Part shown: in pieces, positions 50,424 through 58,483 of the stretch
Layout of the letters: each line of letters begins with the position of its first letter
Position numbering within the stretch: the first letter of the stretch is position 1
Assembly: GCF_017874545.1 (NCBI RefSeq)
Contig: NZ_JAGGLT010000004.1
Coordinates: 1 to 64,000 of the forward strand
Length of the DNA stretch: 64,000 bases
Direction: 5' to 3'
DNA from: Thermoanaerobacterium butyriciformans
Lineage (GTDB): Bacteria; Bacillota; Thermoanaerobacteria; Thermoanaerobacterales; Thermoanaerobacteraceae
Notes under the pieces: generated by a model
Databases searched by the model: none
What the model was told of the DNA's origin: nothing
What the model saw: the letters and a program-made list of their open reading frames with translations, nothing else
Made by a program: the position numbers and the translations under genes

Positions 50424-51383
50424 ATGAATGCAGATAGTGTAAATAAGACTAATTTGCCATCAAAAAAATTTAAGATATTTAAGGTCAGAAGTGATAGAGG
50501 TCTAGGTGATATAATTTTTGATTTCTTTAATCATGCGTTCTTCATATTGTTTAGTCTAATTTGTTTATTTCCATTTTATTATCTTTTCATAAACACTATA
50601 AGTGATAATAATTTAGTAAGTTCAGGACAGATATTATGGTATCCTAAAGGAATTCATTTTGATAATTATTTAGCTTTGTTACAAGTACATGATCTTGCAA
50701 CTGCAACATTTGTATCTGTAGCCAGGACTATCATTGGAACAGCATTGATGGTATTGGCATCGGCTTTTGTTGGATATTTAGTGACAAAACAAAAAATGTA
50801 TGGTCGTAGATTTATTTATCGCTTTATAGTAATTACCATGTATTTTAATGCCGGATTAATTCCTTGGTATTTAAATATGTCTATGTTAGGTTTAACTAAT
50901 AATTTTTGGGGCTATATAATTCCTGGAATAGTGTCGCCGTTTAACATTATATTAGTAAAAACGTATATTGAGTCAATACCACCAGATCTTGAAGAAAGTG
51001 CTGAAATAGATGGGGCGGGATACTTCACTATATTTTGGAAAATTATTTTGCCGCTATCTAAACCTATTTTAGCTACAATTGCTATATTTGGTGCTGTTGG
51101 TAACTGGAATAGCTTTACTGATTCTATGATATTAATGTCTGGAAATCCATCCTTATACACATTGCAGTATAGGTTGTATATATATTTGACAAGTACGTCA
51201 GATTTAGCGACTTTGATGAATTCAGGAGGATCGGTTTCTCAAAACGTCATAAATTCGGTTATGAATATGAGGACGATGAGAATGACAGTTGCAATGGTAA
51301 CTCTTATTCCAATTTTACTGGTGTATCCATTTATGCAACGATATTTTGAGAAAGGAATTATGATTGGTGCTGTTAAAGGATGA
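50424..51383 (+). CDS. Carbohydrate ABC permease, second subunit (YtcP/MalG type)
   Basis: A 319-residue permease with six membrane helices. The EAA motif is ESAEIDGAGYFTIFWKIILPLSKPILATI near residue 195, and the C terminus YPFMQRYFEKGIMIGAVKG is typical of the LplC/YtcP group, which handle large plant-derived oligosaccharides. It forms a heterodimer with the preceding permease. The ATG follows AGGGGGATTAATA. Confidence 0.9.
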   Translation: MNADSVNKTNLPSKKFKIFKVRSDRGLGDIIFDFFNHAFFILFSLICLFPFYYLFINTISDNNLVSSGQILWYPKGIHFDNYLALLQVHDLATATFVSVARTIIGTALMVLASAFVGYLVTKQKMYGRRFIYRFIVITMYFNAGLIPWYLNMSMLGLTNNFWGYIIPGIVSPFNIILVKTYIESIPPDLEESAEIDGAGYFTIFWKIILPLSKPILATIAIFGAVGNWNSFTDSMILMSGNPSLYTLQYRLYIYLTSTSDLATLMNSGGSVSQNVINSVMNMRTMRMTVAMVTLIPILLVYPFMQRYFEKGIMIGAVKG

Positions 51384-51413
51384 GACAGAAAAGGTCATTA
51401 AGGATTAAGCTAA

Positions 51414-51446
51414 AAAAATTAATATTTTCAATAAATATTAATTTTT
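51414..51446 (+). other. A/T-only hairpin before the solute-binding protein gene
   Basis: AAAAATTAATATT (51414-51426) pairs perfectly over 13 bp with AATATTAATTTTT (51434-51446). Lying between permease and binding-protein genes, it may protect the 5' end of a processed mRNA so that the binding protein is made in excess. Confidence 0.4.
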
Positions 51447-51477
51447 ATAAAAAATTATAAATTAAGGAGGTTTTAAT

Positions 51478-53226
51478 GTGAAGATGAAGAAAATTATAGC
51501 CGTCTTAGTAACAAGTGCCATGATATTATTTACACTGGCCGGTTGCGCACCTAAAGTCACTCAAACCAAAACAAATAATTCAAATACTGTTTCAGCCAAT
51601 GCAAAAGAAGGCGACATAGCGTCAATAAGACCTAAGAATCCTATAACCCTTACTGTTTATAGTCAGTTGGCAAATTTTCAGGGTGAACAGACAGGATGGT
51701 TTGCAAAAATTCTTTTGGATAAATTCAACGTAAAATTGAACATTGTCAAAGATGGCGATGGTGTTTTTGCTACAAGATTAGAATCAGGTAATCTTGGCGA
51801 TATAGTGGTATTTGGAAATGACTCCACAGATTACCAGACAGCTGTAAAAGCCGGTGCATTGTTGGATTGGAACAAAGACAATTTACTCGATGATTATGGT
51901 CCTTATATTAAGGCTCACATGCAGATGGCTTTAGAAAAGAATAAATCTATTTCCGCTGGACATGTATATGGTTTTGGACATGATGTTGGCAGCACTGCTA
52001 CAGAGCATTCAGCTCCATTCTATGGTCCATTCATCAGATGGGATCTGTATAAGCAGTTAGGATATCCAAAGATAAACACATTAGAAGATTTTATTCCTCT
52101 CTTAGAAAAAATGCAGCAATTAGCGCCAACATCTGACACAGGGAAGAAAACATATGGAGTCTCTTTATTTAAAGACTGGGATGGAAATATGGTTATGTTT
52201 GTAAAAGCAACGGCAGCTCTATACGGTTGGGATGAATTTGGATTTGGACTGTATAACGTGAATACAGGAGAGTATCAAGATGTGCTAAAACCGGGTGGAG
52301 AGTACTTGAGGATGCTAAAATTCTACAATACTTTATATCAAAAAGGGTTACTTGATCCAAATTCCATGACACAAACTTTTGATGACGTAACACAGACTTA
52401 TAAAACAGGTGGTGCATTCTTTAATATATTTGACTTTATGAGCAGTGCAATATACAATACACCAGATCATCTGAAGGCAGGAAAAGCTATGATGCCTTTA
52501 GTGGCTTCTGATCAAAAGAATGTAGCTTACGGTTTAAATATGTATGGAGGAAATCGCGTTTGGACTATTGGTGCAAAAACACAATATCCTGAATTGTGCA
52601 TGGCTATTATAAATTGGCTATCAACACCTGAGGGTGTAATGACAAATAACTATGGACCTAAAGGTATAACTTGGGATTACGATAAGGAAGGCAGACCGAT
52701 TTTGACACAATTAGGTGAAAAAGCCATGAGTGATGGCAACACAGAGCTTCCTGCTCCATACTCGGGGAAATTCAGTGATGGTGTTGATGAAATAAATAAC
52801 ACTACTTGGGCAATAGATTCGAAAAATCCAGATGCGAAAAATGGCGATACTTACAACTACAAATTCTGGGAGACGCAGCAATCGCTGCCCGTAAGTTCAA
52901 TTGAACAGGATTGGAGAGACAAAATGGGCGTTCCTAACTTGGATCAATATTTGGTGAAAAACAATCAATTGGCAATTTCCCTTGGAACTACTTATTCTGC
53001 TACACCTATGTCTAATGAATTAACTACTACCTGGAACCAAGTAAAGCAAATAATTGTAAATGGTTCTTGGAAAGCAATATATGCAAAATCAGATGCAGAA
53101 TTTGACTTCATTGTAAAAGATATGACGAATCAAGCATATGCACATGGATATGAGGATTGTGTAAAGTATCAACAGCATGAAGCACAGATACGTAAGTCAT
53201 TAGATGACAAAGTGAGAAATAAATAA
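51478..53226 (+). CDS. Extracellular solute-binding lipoprotein (oligosaccharide ABC transporter)
   Basis: A 582-residue lipoprotein. Signal sequence MKMKKIIAVLVTSAMILFTLAGC ends in the lipobox LAGC with the lipidated Cys. The mature part begins with a low-complexity linker and then a large extracellular binding fold of the LplA/family 1 type; many surface Trp and Tyr (GWDEFGFGLYN, TTWAIDSK, TTWNQVKQ) suit oligosaccharide binding. Its size matches binding proteins that work with LplB/YtcP permeases. The start is a GTG at 51478, 7 nt after AAGGAGG. The likely ligand is a decorated glucan oligosaccharide, judged from neighbouring enzymes. Confidence 0.9.
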   Translation: MKMKKIIAVLVTSAMILFTLAGCAPKVTQTKTNNSNTVSANAKEGDIASIRPKNPITLTVYSQLANFQGEQTGWFAKILLDKFNVKLNIVKDGDGVFATRLESGNLGDIVVFGNDSTDYQTAVKAGALLDWNKDNLLDDYGPYIKAHMQMALEKNKSISAGHVYGFGHDVGSTATEHSAPFYGPFIRWDLYKQLGYPKINTLEDFIPLLEKMQQLAPTSDTGKKTYGVSLFKDWDGNMVMFVKATAALYGWDEFGFGLYNVNTGEYQDVLKPGGEYLRMLKFYNTLYQKGLLDPNSMTQTFDDVTQTYKTGGAFFNIFDFMSSAIYNTPDHLKAGKAMMPLVASDQKNVAYGLNMYGGNRVWTIGAKTQYPELCMAIINWLSTPEGVMTNNYGPKGITWDYDKEGRPILTQLGEKAMSDGNTELPAPYSGKFSDGVDEINNTTWAIDSKNPDAKNGDTYNYKFWETQQSLPVSSIEQDWRDKMGVPNLDQYLVKNNQLAISLGTTYSATPMSNELTTTWNQVKQIIVNGSWKAIYAKSDAEFDFIVKDMTNQAYAHGYEDCVKYQQHEAQIRKSLDDKVRNK

Positions 53227-53304
53227 GCAGTATTGGGGTCTTACGCTTATTTGGTAAGATCCCAATTTTTCAATCAATTTAAACGAAAGGAGTATTTTTC
53301 AATC

Positions 53305-55068
53305 ATGAATATTGAAGGAAACAACCGTTTCCCAGATAAAGAATTTGGTACGAAAAGTTATAACAATTTTAAAGCTGCAATATACTGTCCTGTCGGCGAT
53401 TTAATAAGCATTACAGATATAGAGCTATTTGCAAAAAAATTTGCATGGATCGAGAAACATATAAATATAGGAAAAGTCTACTTGGAAACATATCGACAAG
53501 GCATCACTATTTCTAAGGAACAAATCATAAAGTTAATAAACTTTTTTAAAGAAAAAGGAATTGAGACCGCAGGTGGAATTACGACTGACAATGCTCCAAA
53601 AGGGGAAGGAGGTTTTAATCCACTATGCTATACCAATCCTGATACAGTTCAATTTCTAAAAGATGTGGTGGAATTTACGGCTTCACTATTTGATGAAATA
53701 ATTTTAGATGATTTCTATTTTACAAATTGTAGATGCTCATCATGTATCAAAGCAAAAGGAAATAGATCGTGGAAAGATTTTAGATTAGAGTTGATGAAAG
53801 AAATCTCTGAGAAAATAATAGTTGGTGCGGCTAAAGCGGTAAATCCAAACGTCAAGATGATCATAAAATATCCAAATTGGTATGAGCATTATCAGGAGAC
53901 AGGTTATAATCTTGAAGAAGAACCAAAGGTTTTTGATGGAATTTATACAGGCACAGAAACGCGAAATCCTACGTATACTCAGCAGCATTTGCCAAAGTAT
54001 TTAAGCTATTTTAATTTGCGGTATATGGAGAACGTAGCACCTAAGCGGAATGGTGGCGGTTGGTATGATCCATTTGAGTGTTCATACAATCTTACATCAT
54101 ATGCAGAACAAGCCTACTTGACGTTGTTTGCAAAAGCAAAAGAGGTGATGATGTTTAGCTTAGGTTCATTATTGGACCCAGAGTTTTCACTATGTGTGCC
54201 TTTAAATGGCCAAATTTTTATGGATTTGGATTCTTATTTGGGGGATATAGGTGAACCGACTGGTATTGCTACGTACTTGCCATATCATAGCCATGGGGAA
54301 GACTATTTGCATAACTATATAGGTATGTTGGGAATTCCACTTGAGCCATATCCTAAATATCCCGAAGCTGCCAAAACAATATTTTTAATAAAAAGTGCAG
54401 CTATGGATAAAGATATTGTATTTAAAGTGGCTAAAAGCTTAGAAAATGGTGCAGATGTTATAGTTACATCTGGTTTTCTTGAAACGGCTACAAACCTTGG
54501 GTTTCAGAATGTATTGGCAAACGTTACAGTAACAAATAGAAAGGCAAGTATTAACAATTACGCTTACTCAAATGATGGAGGAATTACATTCGGTGGCTGT
54601 GAAGAATCGGCAAAATCAATTGAAATACCACAAATAGAATTTCAGACTAATGATATTTGGGAACTTATTGCAGGTTTTGGACAGGATAATAACTTTCCTA
54701 TATTGTTAAAAACAGTTTATGGGAAAGGACATCTATATATACTTACTATACCTGAGGATTATGGAGATTTATACAATTATCCCAGAAAAATTCTCTATAT
54801 AATTCGAACTGTATTTTTGAAAAATAGTTCCATAATGTTAGATTCTGTTTCAAAGATAGGATTGTTTCTTTACGATAATGACTGCTTTATTTTGCACTCT
54901 TTTATACCTTGGTATGATGAAGTCTGTTTAATATTGAAAAATGGATACACGGCTGTAAAAGATTTGGTAAGTGGAAAGATTATAAAGTCAGAAATTGAAA
55001 AAGAAAATTATGTTATAAGATTTCGTGTTTCTCCAGGAATAAATAAAGTATTTAAGCTTATAAAATAG
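53305..55068 (+). CDS. Unrecognised 587-residue protein, possible glycoside hydrolase
   Basis: I do not recognise the family. No signal peptide is seen, so it is probably intracellular. Residues 20-330 read like a TIM barrel: alternating strands and helices with IGKVYLETYRQG, ETAGGITTDN, DEIILDDFYFTNCRCSSCIKAKG (about 148-170, with a Cys-rich CRCSSC like the zinc cluster of GH42), KMIIKYPNWYEHY, FDGIYTGTETRNP (about 235) and VMMFSLGSLLDP. Residues 350-500 contain a Rossmann-like segment (GADVIVTSGFLETATNLGF), as in the GH42 middle domain, and the C terminus is a beta region. Acidic residues at LDDFYF and GTETRNP are candidate catalytic groups. It sits between the ABC transporter and a fucosidase. 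Start ATG at 53305 has AAAGGAG 12 nt upstream. Confidence 0.7.
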   Translation: MNIEGNNRFPDKEFGTKSYNNFKAAIYCPVGDLISITDIELFAKKFAWIEKHINIGKVYLETYRQGITISKEQIIKLINFFKEKGIETAGGITTDNAPKGEGGFNPLCYTNPDTVQFLKDVVEFTASLFDEIILDDFYFTNCRCSSCIKAKGNRSWKDFRLELMKEISEKIIVGAAKAVNPNVKMIIKYPNWYEHYQETGYNLEEEPKVFDGIYTGTETRNPTYTQQHLPKYLSYFNLRYMENVAPKRNGGGWYDPFECSYNLTSYAEQAYLTLFAKAKEVMMFSLGSLLDPEFSLCVPLNGQIFMDLDSYLGDIGEPTGIATYLPYHSHGEDYLHNYIGMLGIPLEPYPKYPEAAKTIFLIKSAAMDKDIVFKVAKSLENGADVIVTSGFLETATNLGFQNVLANVTVTNRKASINNYAYSNDGGITFGGCEESAKSIEIPQIEFQTNDIWELIAGFGQDNNFPILLKTVYGKGHLYILTIPEDYGDLYNYPRKILYIIRTVFLKNSSIMLDSVSKIGLFLYDNDCFILHSFIPWYDEVCLILKNGYTAVKDLVSGKIIKSEIEKENYVIRFRVSPGINKVFKLIK

Positions 55069-55091
55069 TTTAATGAAATGGAGGTTTTGTT

Positions 55092-56363
55092 ATGACATCA
55101 AAAAAAGCGAAATCTATTGATTGGTTTACAAATGCCCGTTTTGGTATGTTTATACATTGGGGATTGTATGCAATTCCTGCACGAGGTGAATGGGTACGCA
55201 GTCAAGAAAGAATATCTAATGAAGACTATGAAATATATTTTAGGGAATTCAATCCAATAAATTATAATCCGCATGAATGGGCTCAATTGGCTAAATATGC
55301 AGGAATGAAATATGCTGTAATGACTGCGAAACATCATGATGGATTTTGTTTATTTGACAGCAAATTGACTGATTATAAATCAACAAATACACCAGCCAAA
55401 AGAGACTTTATAAAAGAATATGTAGATGCCTTTCGAAAGGAAAATTTACGCGTTGGATTATACTATTCGTTGCTTGATTGGCATTATGATGAATATCCTG
55501 CATACAATGATCCTTATCATCCCATGAGAGGAAATGAATTATTTAAAAACAAGGAGTATGATTTTTCTAAGTATGTAGATTACATGCATGGCCAGGTGAG
55601 AGAGCTTGCAACAAATTACGGTAAGTTAGATATTATGTGGTTTGATTTTTCTTATGAAGATAAAACAGGAGATGCATGGCGAGCATCAGATCTTGTCAAA
55701 ATGATTCGTTCTAATCAACCAGAAATATTAATAAATAGTAGATTAGGTGGAAATTTAAAATCAAAAAATCCTGAAATATATGCAGGTGATTTCGCAACAC
55801 CCGAGCAGATGATTCCAACAGAAGGTGTTTTTGATGAATTGGGTAATCCTGTGCCATGGGAAGCATGCATAACAATGAATGACCATTGGGGGTATTGTGC
55901 AGTAGACAAAAACTTTAAATCCGCAAAACAGATTATAAGACTTTTAGTAGAATGTGTGAGTAAAGATGGCAATTTGCTTTTAAATGTTGGTCCAAATGCT
56001 AAAGGGGAAATACCAGAAGAATCTGTAGAAGTGCTTTTGCAAATAGGCAAATGGATGAATAAAAATAGCGATAGTATATACAATTGCGGGTTATCTGAAC
56101 TGCCAAAGCCAGAGTGGGGAAGGTATACGAAGAATGGGAAAAAGCTATATGCACATATTTTTGAAAGAGGTTTAGGACCGATAGTATTGAAAGGTTTAAA
56201 AGGGAAAGTGAACAAGGCCAGATTGCTATCTGATCTTTCGGAAATTAAAGTTACTGATTATTGGCATGACAATTTAGATGGTCAAGATTGTGCATTCCTC
56301 GATGTTCAATGGGCAGGACTTCCTGATGAAATTGATACTGTAATTGAGTTGGAATTAAAATAA
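55092..56363 (+). CDS. Alpha-L-fucosidase, glycoside hydrolase family 29
   Basis: A 423-residue intracellular GH29 enzyme. FGMFIHWGLYAIPARGEW (about 12-30), AKHHDGFCLFDSKLTDYKS (about 78) and the nucleophile Asp in GKLDIMWFDFSYED (about 182) are family hallmarks. A C-terminal beta domain follows the barrel; length is at the short end of the family. It would remove terminal alpha-linked fucose, for example from fucosylated xyloglucan oligosaccharides. ATG follows TGGAGGTTTTGTT. Confidence 0.92.
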   Translation: MTSKKAKSIDWFTNARFGMFIHWGLYAIPARGEWVRSQERISNEDYEIYFREFNPINYNPHEWAQLAKYAGMKYAVMTAKHHDGFCLFDSKLTDYKSTNTPAKRDFIKEYVDAFRKENLRVGLYYSLLDWHYDEYPAYNDPYHPMRGNELFKNKEYDFSKYVDYMHGQVRELATNYGKLDIMWFDFSYEDKTGDAWRASDLVKMIRSNQPEILINSRLGGNLKSKNPEIYAGDFATPEQMIPTEGVFDELGNPVPWEACITMNDHWGYCAVDKNFKSAKQIIRLLVECVSKDGNLLLNVGPNAKGEIPEESVEVLLQIGKWMNKNSDSIYNCGLSELPKPEWGRYTKNGKKLYAHIFERGLGPIVLKGLKGKVNKARLLSDLSEIKVTDYWHDNLDGQDCAFLDVQWAGLPDEIDTVIELELK

Positions 56364-56404
56364 CAAAAATATGTTTTAACTTTAAGTCTACTGGAGGTAA
56401 TTTT

Positions 56405-58468
56405 ATGGAGAAATATAAGCCAATAAGTGAAAAATATCCACACTTTCTTCATGGTGGAGATTATAACCCTGACCAATGGATAAATTATCCTAAAATTTTA
56501 GATGAAGACATAAGATTGATGAAATTAGCCAATTGGAATGTGGTAAGTTTAGGCATATTTGCTTGGGCAGCCATAGAACCAGAAGAAGGCAATTATCAAT
56601 TTGAATGGTTGGATCGCATAATGGACAAGTTGTATGATAATGGAATATATGTCATACTTGCAACACCTAGTGCTGCACCTCCTGCATGGCTTCTTGAGAA
56701 GTATCCAGAAGTAACGAGGGTTGATTCAAATAGAGTAAGGCATCTCTTTGGAGGAAGGCAGAACCATTGCTTTACGTCTCCTATATACAGAGAAAAAGTA
56801 AAAAATATCAATAGAAAACTTGCAGAGAGATATAAAGACCACCCAGCATTAGTAGCTTGGCATGTATCAAATGAATACGGTAATGATTGCCATTGCGATT
56901 TATGTCAAGAAGCATTCAGAACTTGGCTTAAGAAAAAATACAATAACGATATAAAAAGATTAAATCATGAATGGTGGAGCTACTTTTGGAGTCATACATT
57001 TACAGATTGGTCACAGATACAAACGCCATCACCAATTGGCGAAACAACTATACATGGATTAAACTTAGATTACAAGAGATTTGTAACAGATCAGACGATA
57101 GATTTTTTCGAAAATGAGATTGCACCTTTAAAAGAGTTAACACCCAATATACCTATAACAACTAATTTTATGGGGACTTTTCCGGGACTTAACTATTGGA
57201 AATTTGCAAAACATCTTGATGTCATATCATGGGACAGCTATCCGACTTGGCATGGAAACGAAGAGGATTGGGTAGTTGCATATAAAACAGCATTTGTTCA
57301 TGACATCAATCGCTCACTTAAAGGTGGGCAGCCTTTTATGCTGATGGAAAGTACACCAAGTGTTACAAATTGGCAGCCTGTTTCAAAATTAAAAAGACCA
57401 GGAATGCATGTTTTATCATCAATACAGGCAGTTGCCCATGGAGCAGATACTGTTCAGTATTTTCAATGGAGAAAAAGCAGAGGAGGATTTGAAAAATTTC
57501 ATGGCGCAGTAGTAGATCACTGCGGACATGAAAATACAAGAGTATTTAAAGATGTTAAAGAAGTAGGAAAAATACTAAAAAGGTTAGATCCGATTATAGG
57601 TACATCTGTAAAGCCAGAGGTGGCTATAATTTACGATTGGGAAAATAATTGGGCAATAGAAGATGCAAAAGGCCCAAGGCAAGAAAAAAAGGATTATCTT
57701 TTGACATGTCAGTCACACTATAGACCATTTTGGAGTAAAGGCATTCCGGTAGATGTAATCGATATGGAAAGTGATTTTAATGGATACAAGTTATTGATAG
57801 CTCCAATGCTTTACATGATAAAAGAAGGTGTAGCTGAAAAGATAAAGCAATTCGTAAAAAATGGCGGAACTTTTGTAACGACTTATTTAAGCGGCATAGC
57901 AAACGAAAATGATCTTTGCTATTTAGGTGGCTTTCCTGGACCGCTGAAAGAGGTATTGGGGATTTGGAGCGAAGAAATAGATGCATTGTACGATAAAGAT
58001 GAAAATTATGTAGTTTTCGATGAAGCTAACGAATTAGGCGTTAGAGGTGAATATAAAGCAAAGGAGCTTTGCGAAATTATTCATCTTGAAGGAGCAAGAG
58101 ATTTAGCCAAATACAAAAAAGACTTTTATGTAGGTTATTCTGCTGTGACAGTTAATAATTACGGCAATGGGAAGGCATATTATATAGCATTTAGAAATAA
58201 CGATGATTTTGTCGATGATTTTTATGGCAAGATAATAGAACTTTTAGATATAAAAAGAGCGATAGATGTTGATTTGCCAGTTGGAGTTACTGCTCAATTG
58301 CGGACAGATGGAAATAGAGAATTTATATTCTTGTTAAACTTCACAGATGAAGAGAAAGCATTAAATCTAAAAGACACTGAATATATAGATATAGTAGATA
58401 ATGGCATATTAAGCGGAAAAGTTGTATTGCCGCCTTATGGATTTAAGATTGTAGAAAAGAGAAAATAA
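56405..58468 (+). CDS. Beta-galactosidase, glycoside hydrolase family 42
   Basis: A 687-residue intracellular GH42 enzyme. The barrel starts FLHGGDYNPDQWINYPKILDEDI; the acid/base Glu is in WHVSNEYG (about 155) next to the zinc-binding CHCDLC; the nucleophile Glu is in PFMLMESTPSVTNWQP (about 315). The middle alpha/beta trimerisation domain (about 390-600) and a C-terminal beta domain complete the usual layout. It should remove terminal beta-galactose, such as that on xyloglucan side chains. ATG follows TGGAGGTAATTTT. Confidence 0.93.
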   Translation: MEKYKPISEKYPHFLHGGDYNPDQWINYPKILDEDIRLMKLANWNVVSLGIFAWAAIEPEEGNYQFEWLDRIMDKLYDNGIYVILATPSAAPPAWLLEKYPEVTRVDSNRVRHLFGGRQNHCFTSPIYREKVKNINRKLAERYKDHPALVAWHVSNEYGNDCHCDLCQEAFRTWLKKKYNNDIKRLNHEWWSYFWSHTFTDWSQIQTPSPIGETTIHGLNLDYKRFVTDQTIDFFENEIAPLKELTPNIPITTNFMGTFPGLNYWKFAKHLDVISWDSYPTWHGNEEDWVVAYKTAFVHDINRSLKGGQPFMLMESTPSVTNWQPVSKLKRPGMHVLSSIQAVAHGADTVQYFQWRKSRGGFEKFHGAVVDHCGHENTRVFKDVKEVGKILKRLDPIIGTSVKPEVAIIYDWENNWAIEDAKGPRQEKKDYLLTCQSHYRPFWSKGIPVDVIDMESDFNGYKLLIAPMLYMIKEGVAEKIKQFVKNGGTFVTTYLSGIANENDLCYLGGFPGPLKEVLGIWSEEIDALYDKDENYVVFDEANELGVRGEYKAKELCEIIHLEGARDLAKYKKDFYVGYSAVTVNNYGNGKAYYIAFRNNDDFVDDFYGKIIELLDIKRAIDVDLPVGVTAQLRTDGNREFIFLLNFTDEEKALNLKDTEYIDIVDNGILSGKVVLPPYGFKIVEKRK

Positions 58469-58483
58469 AGGGGTTGATAGACA

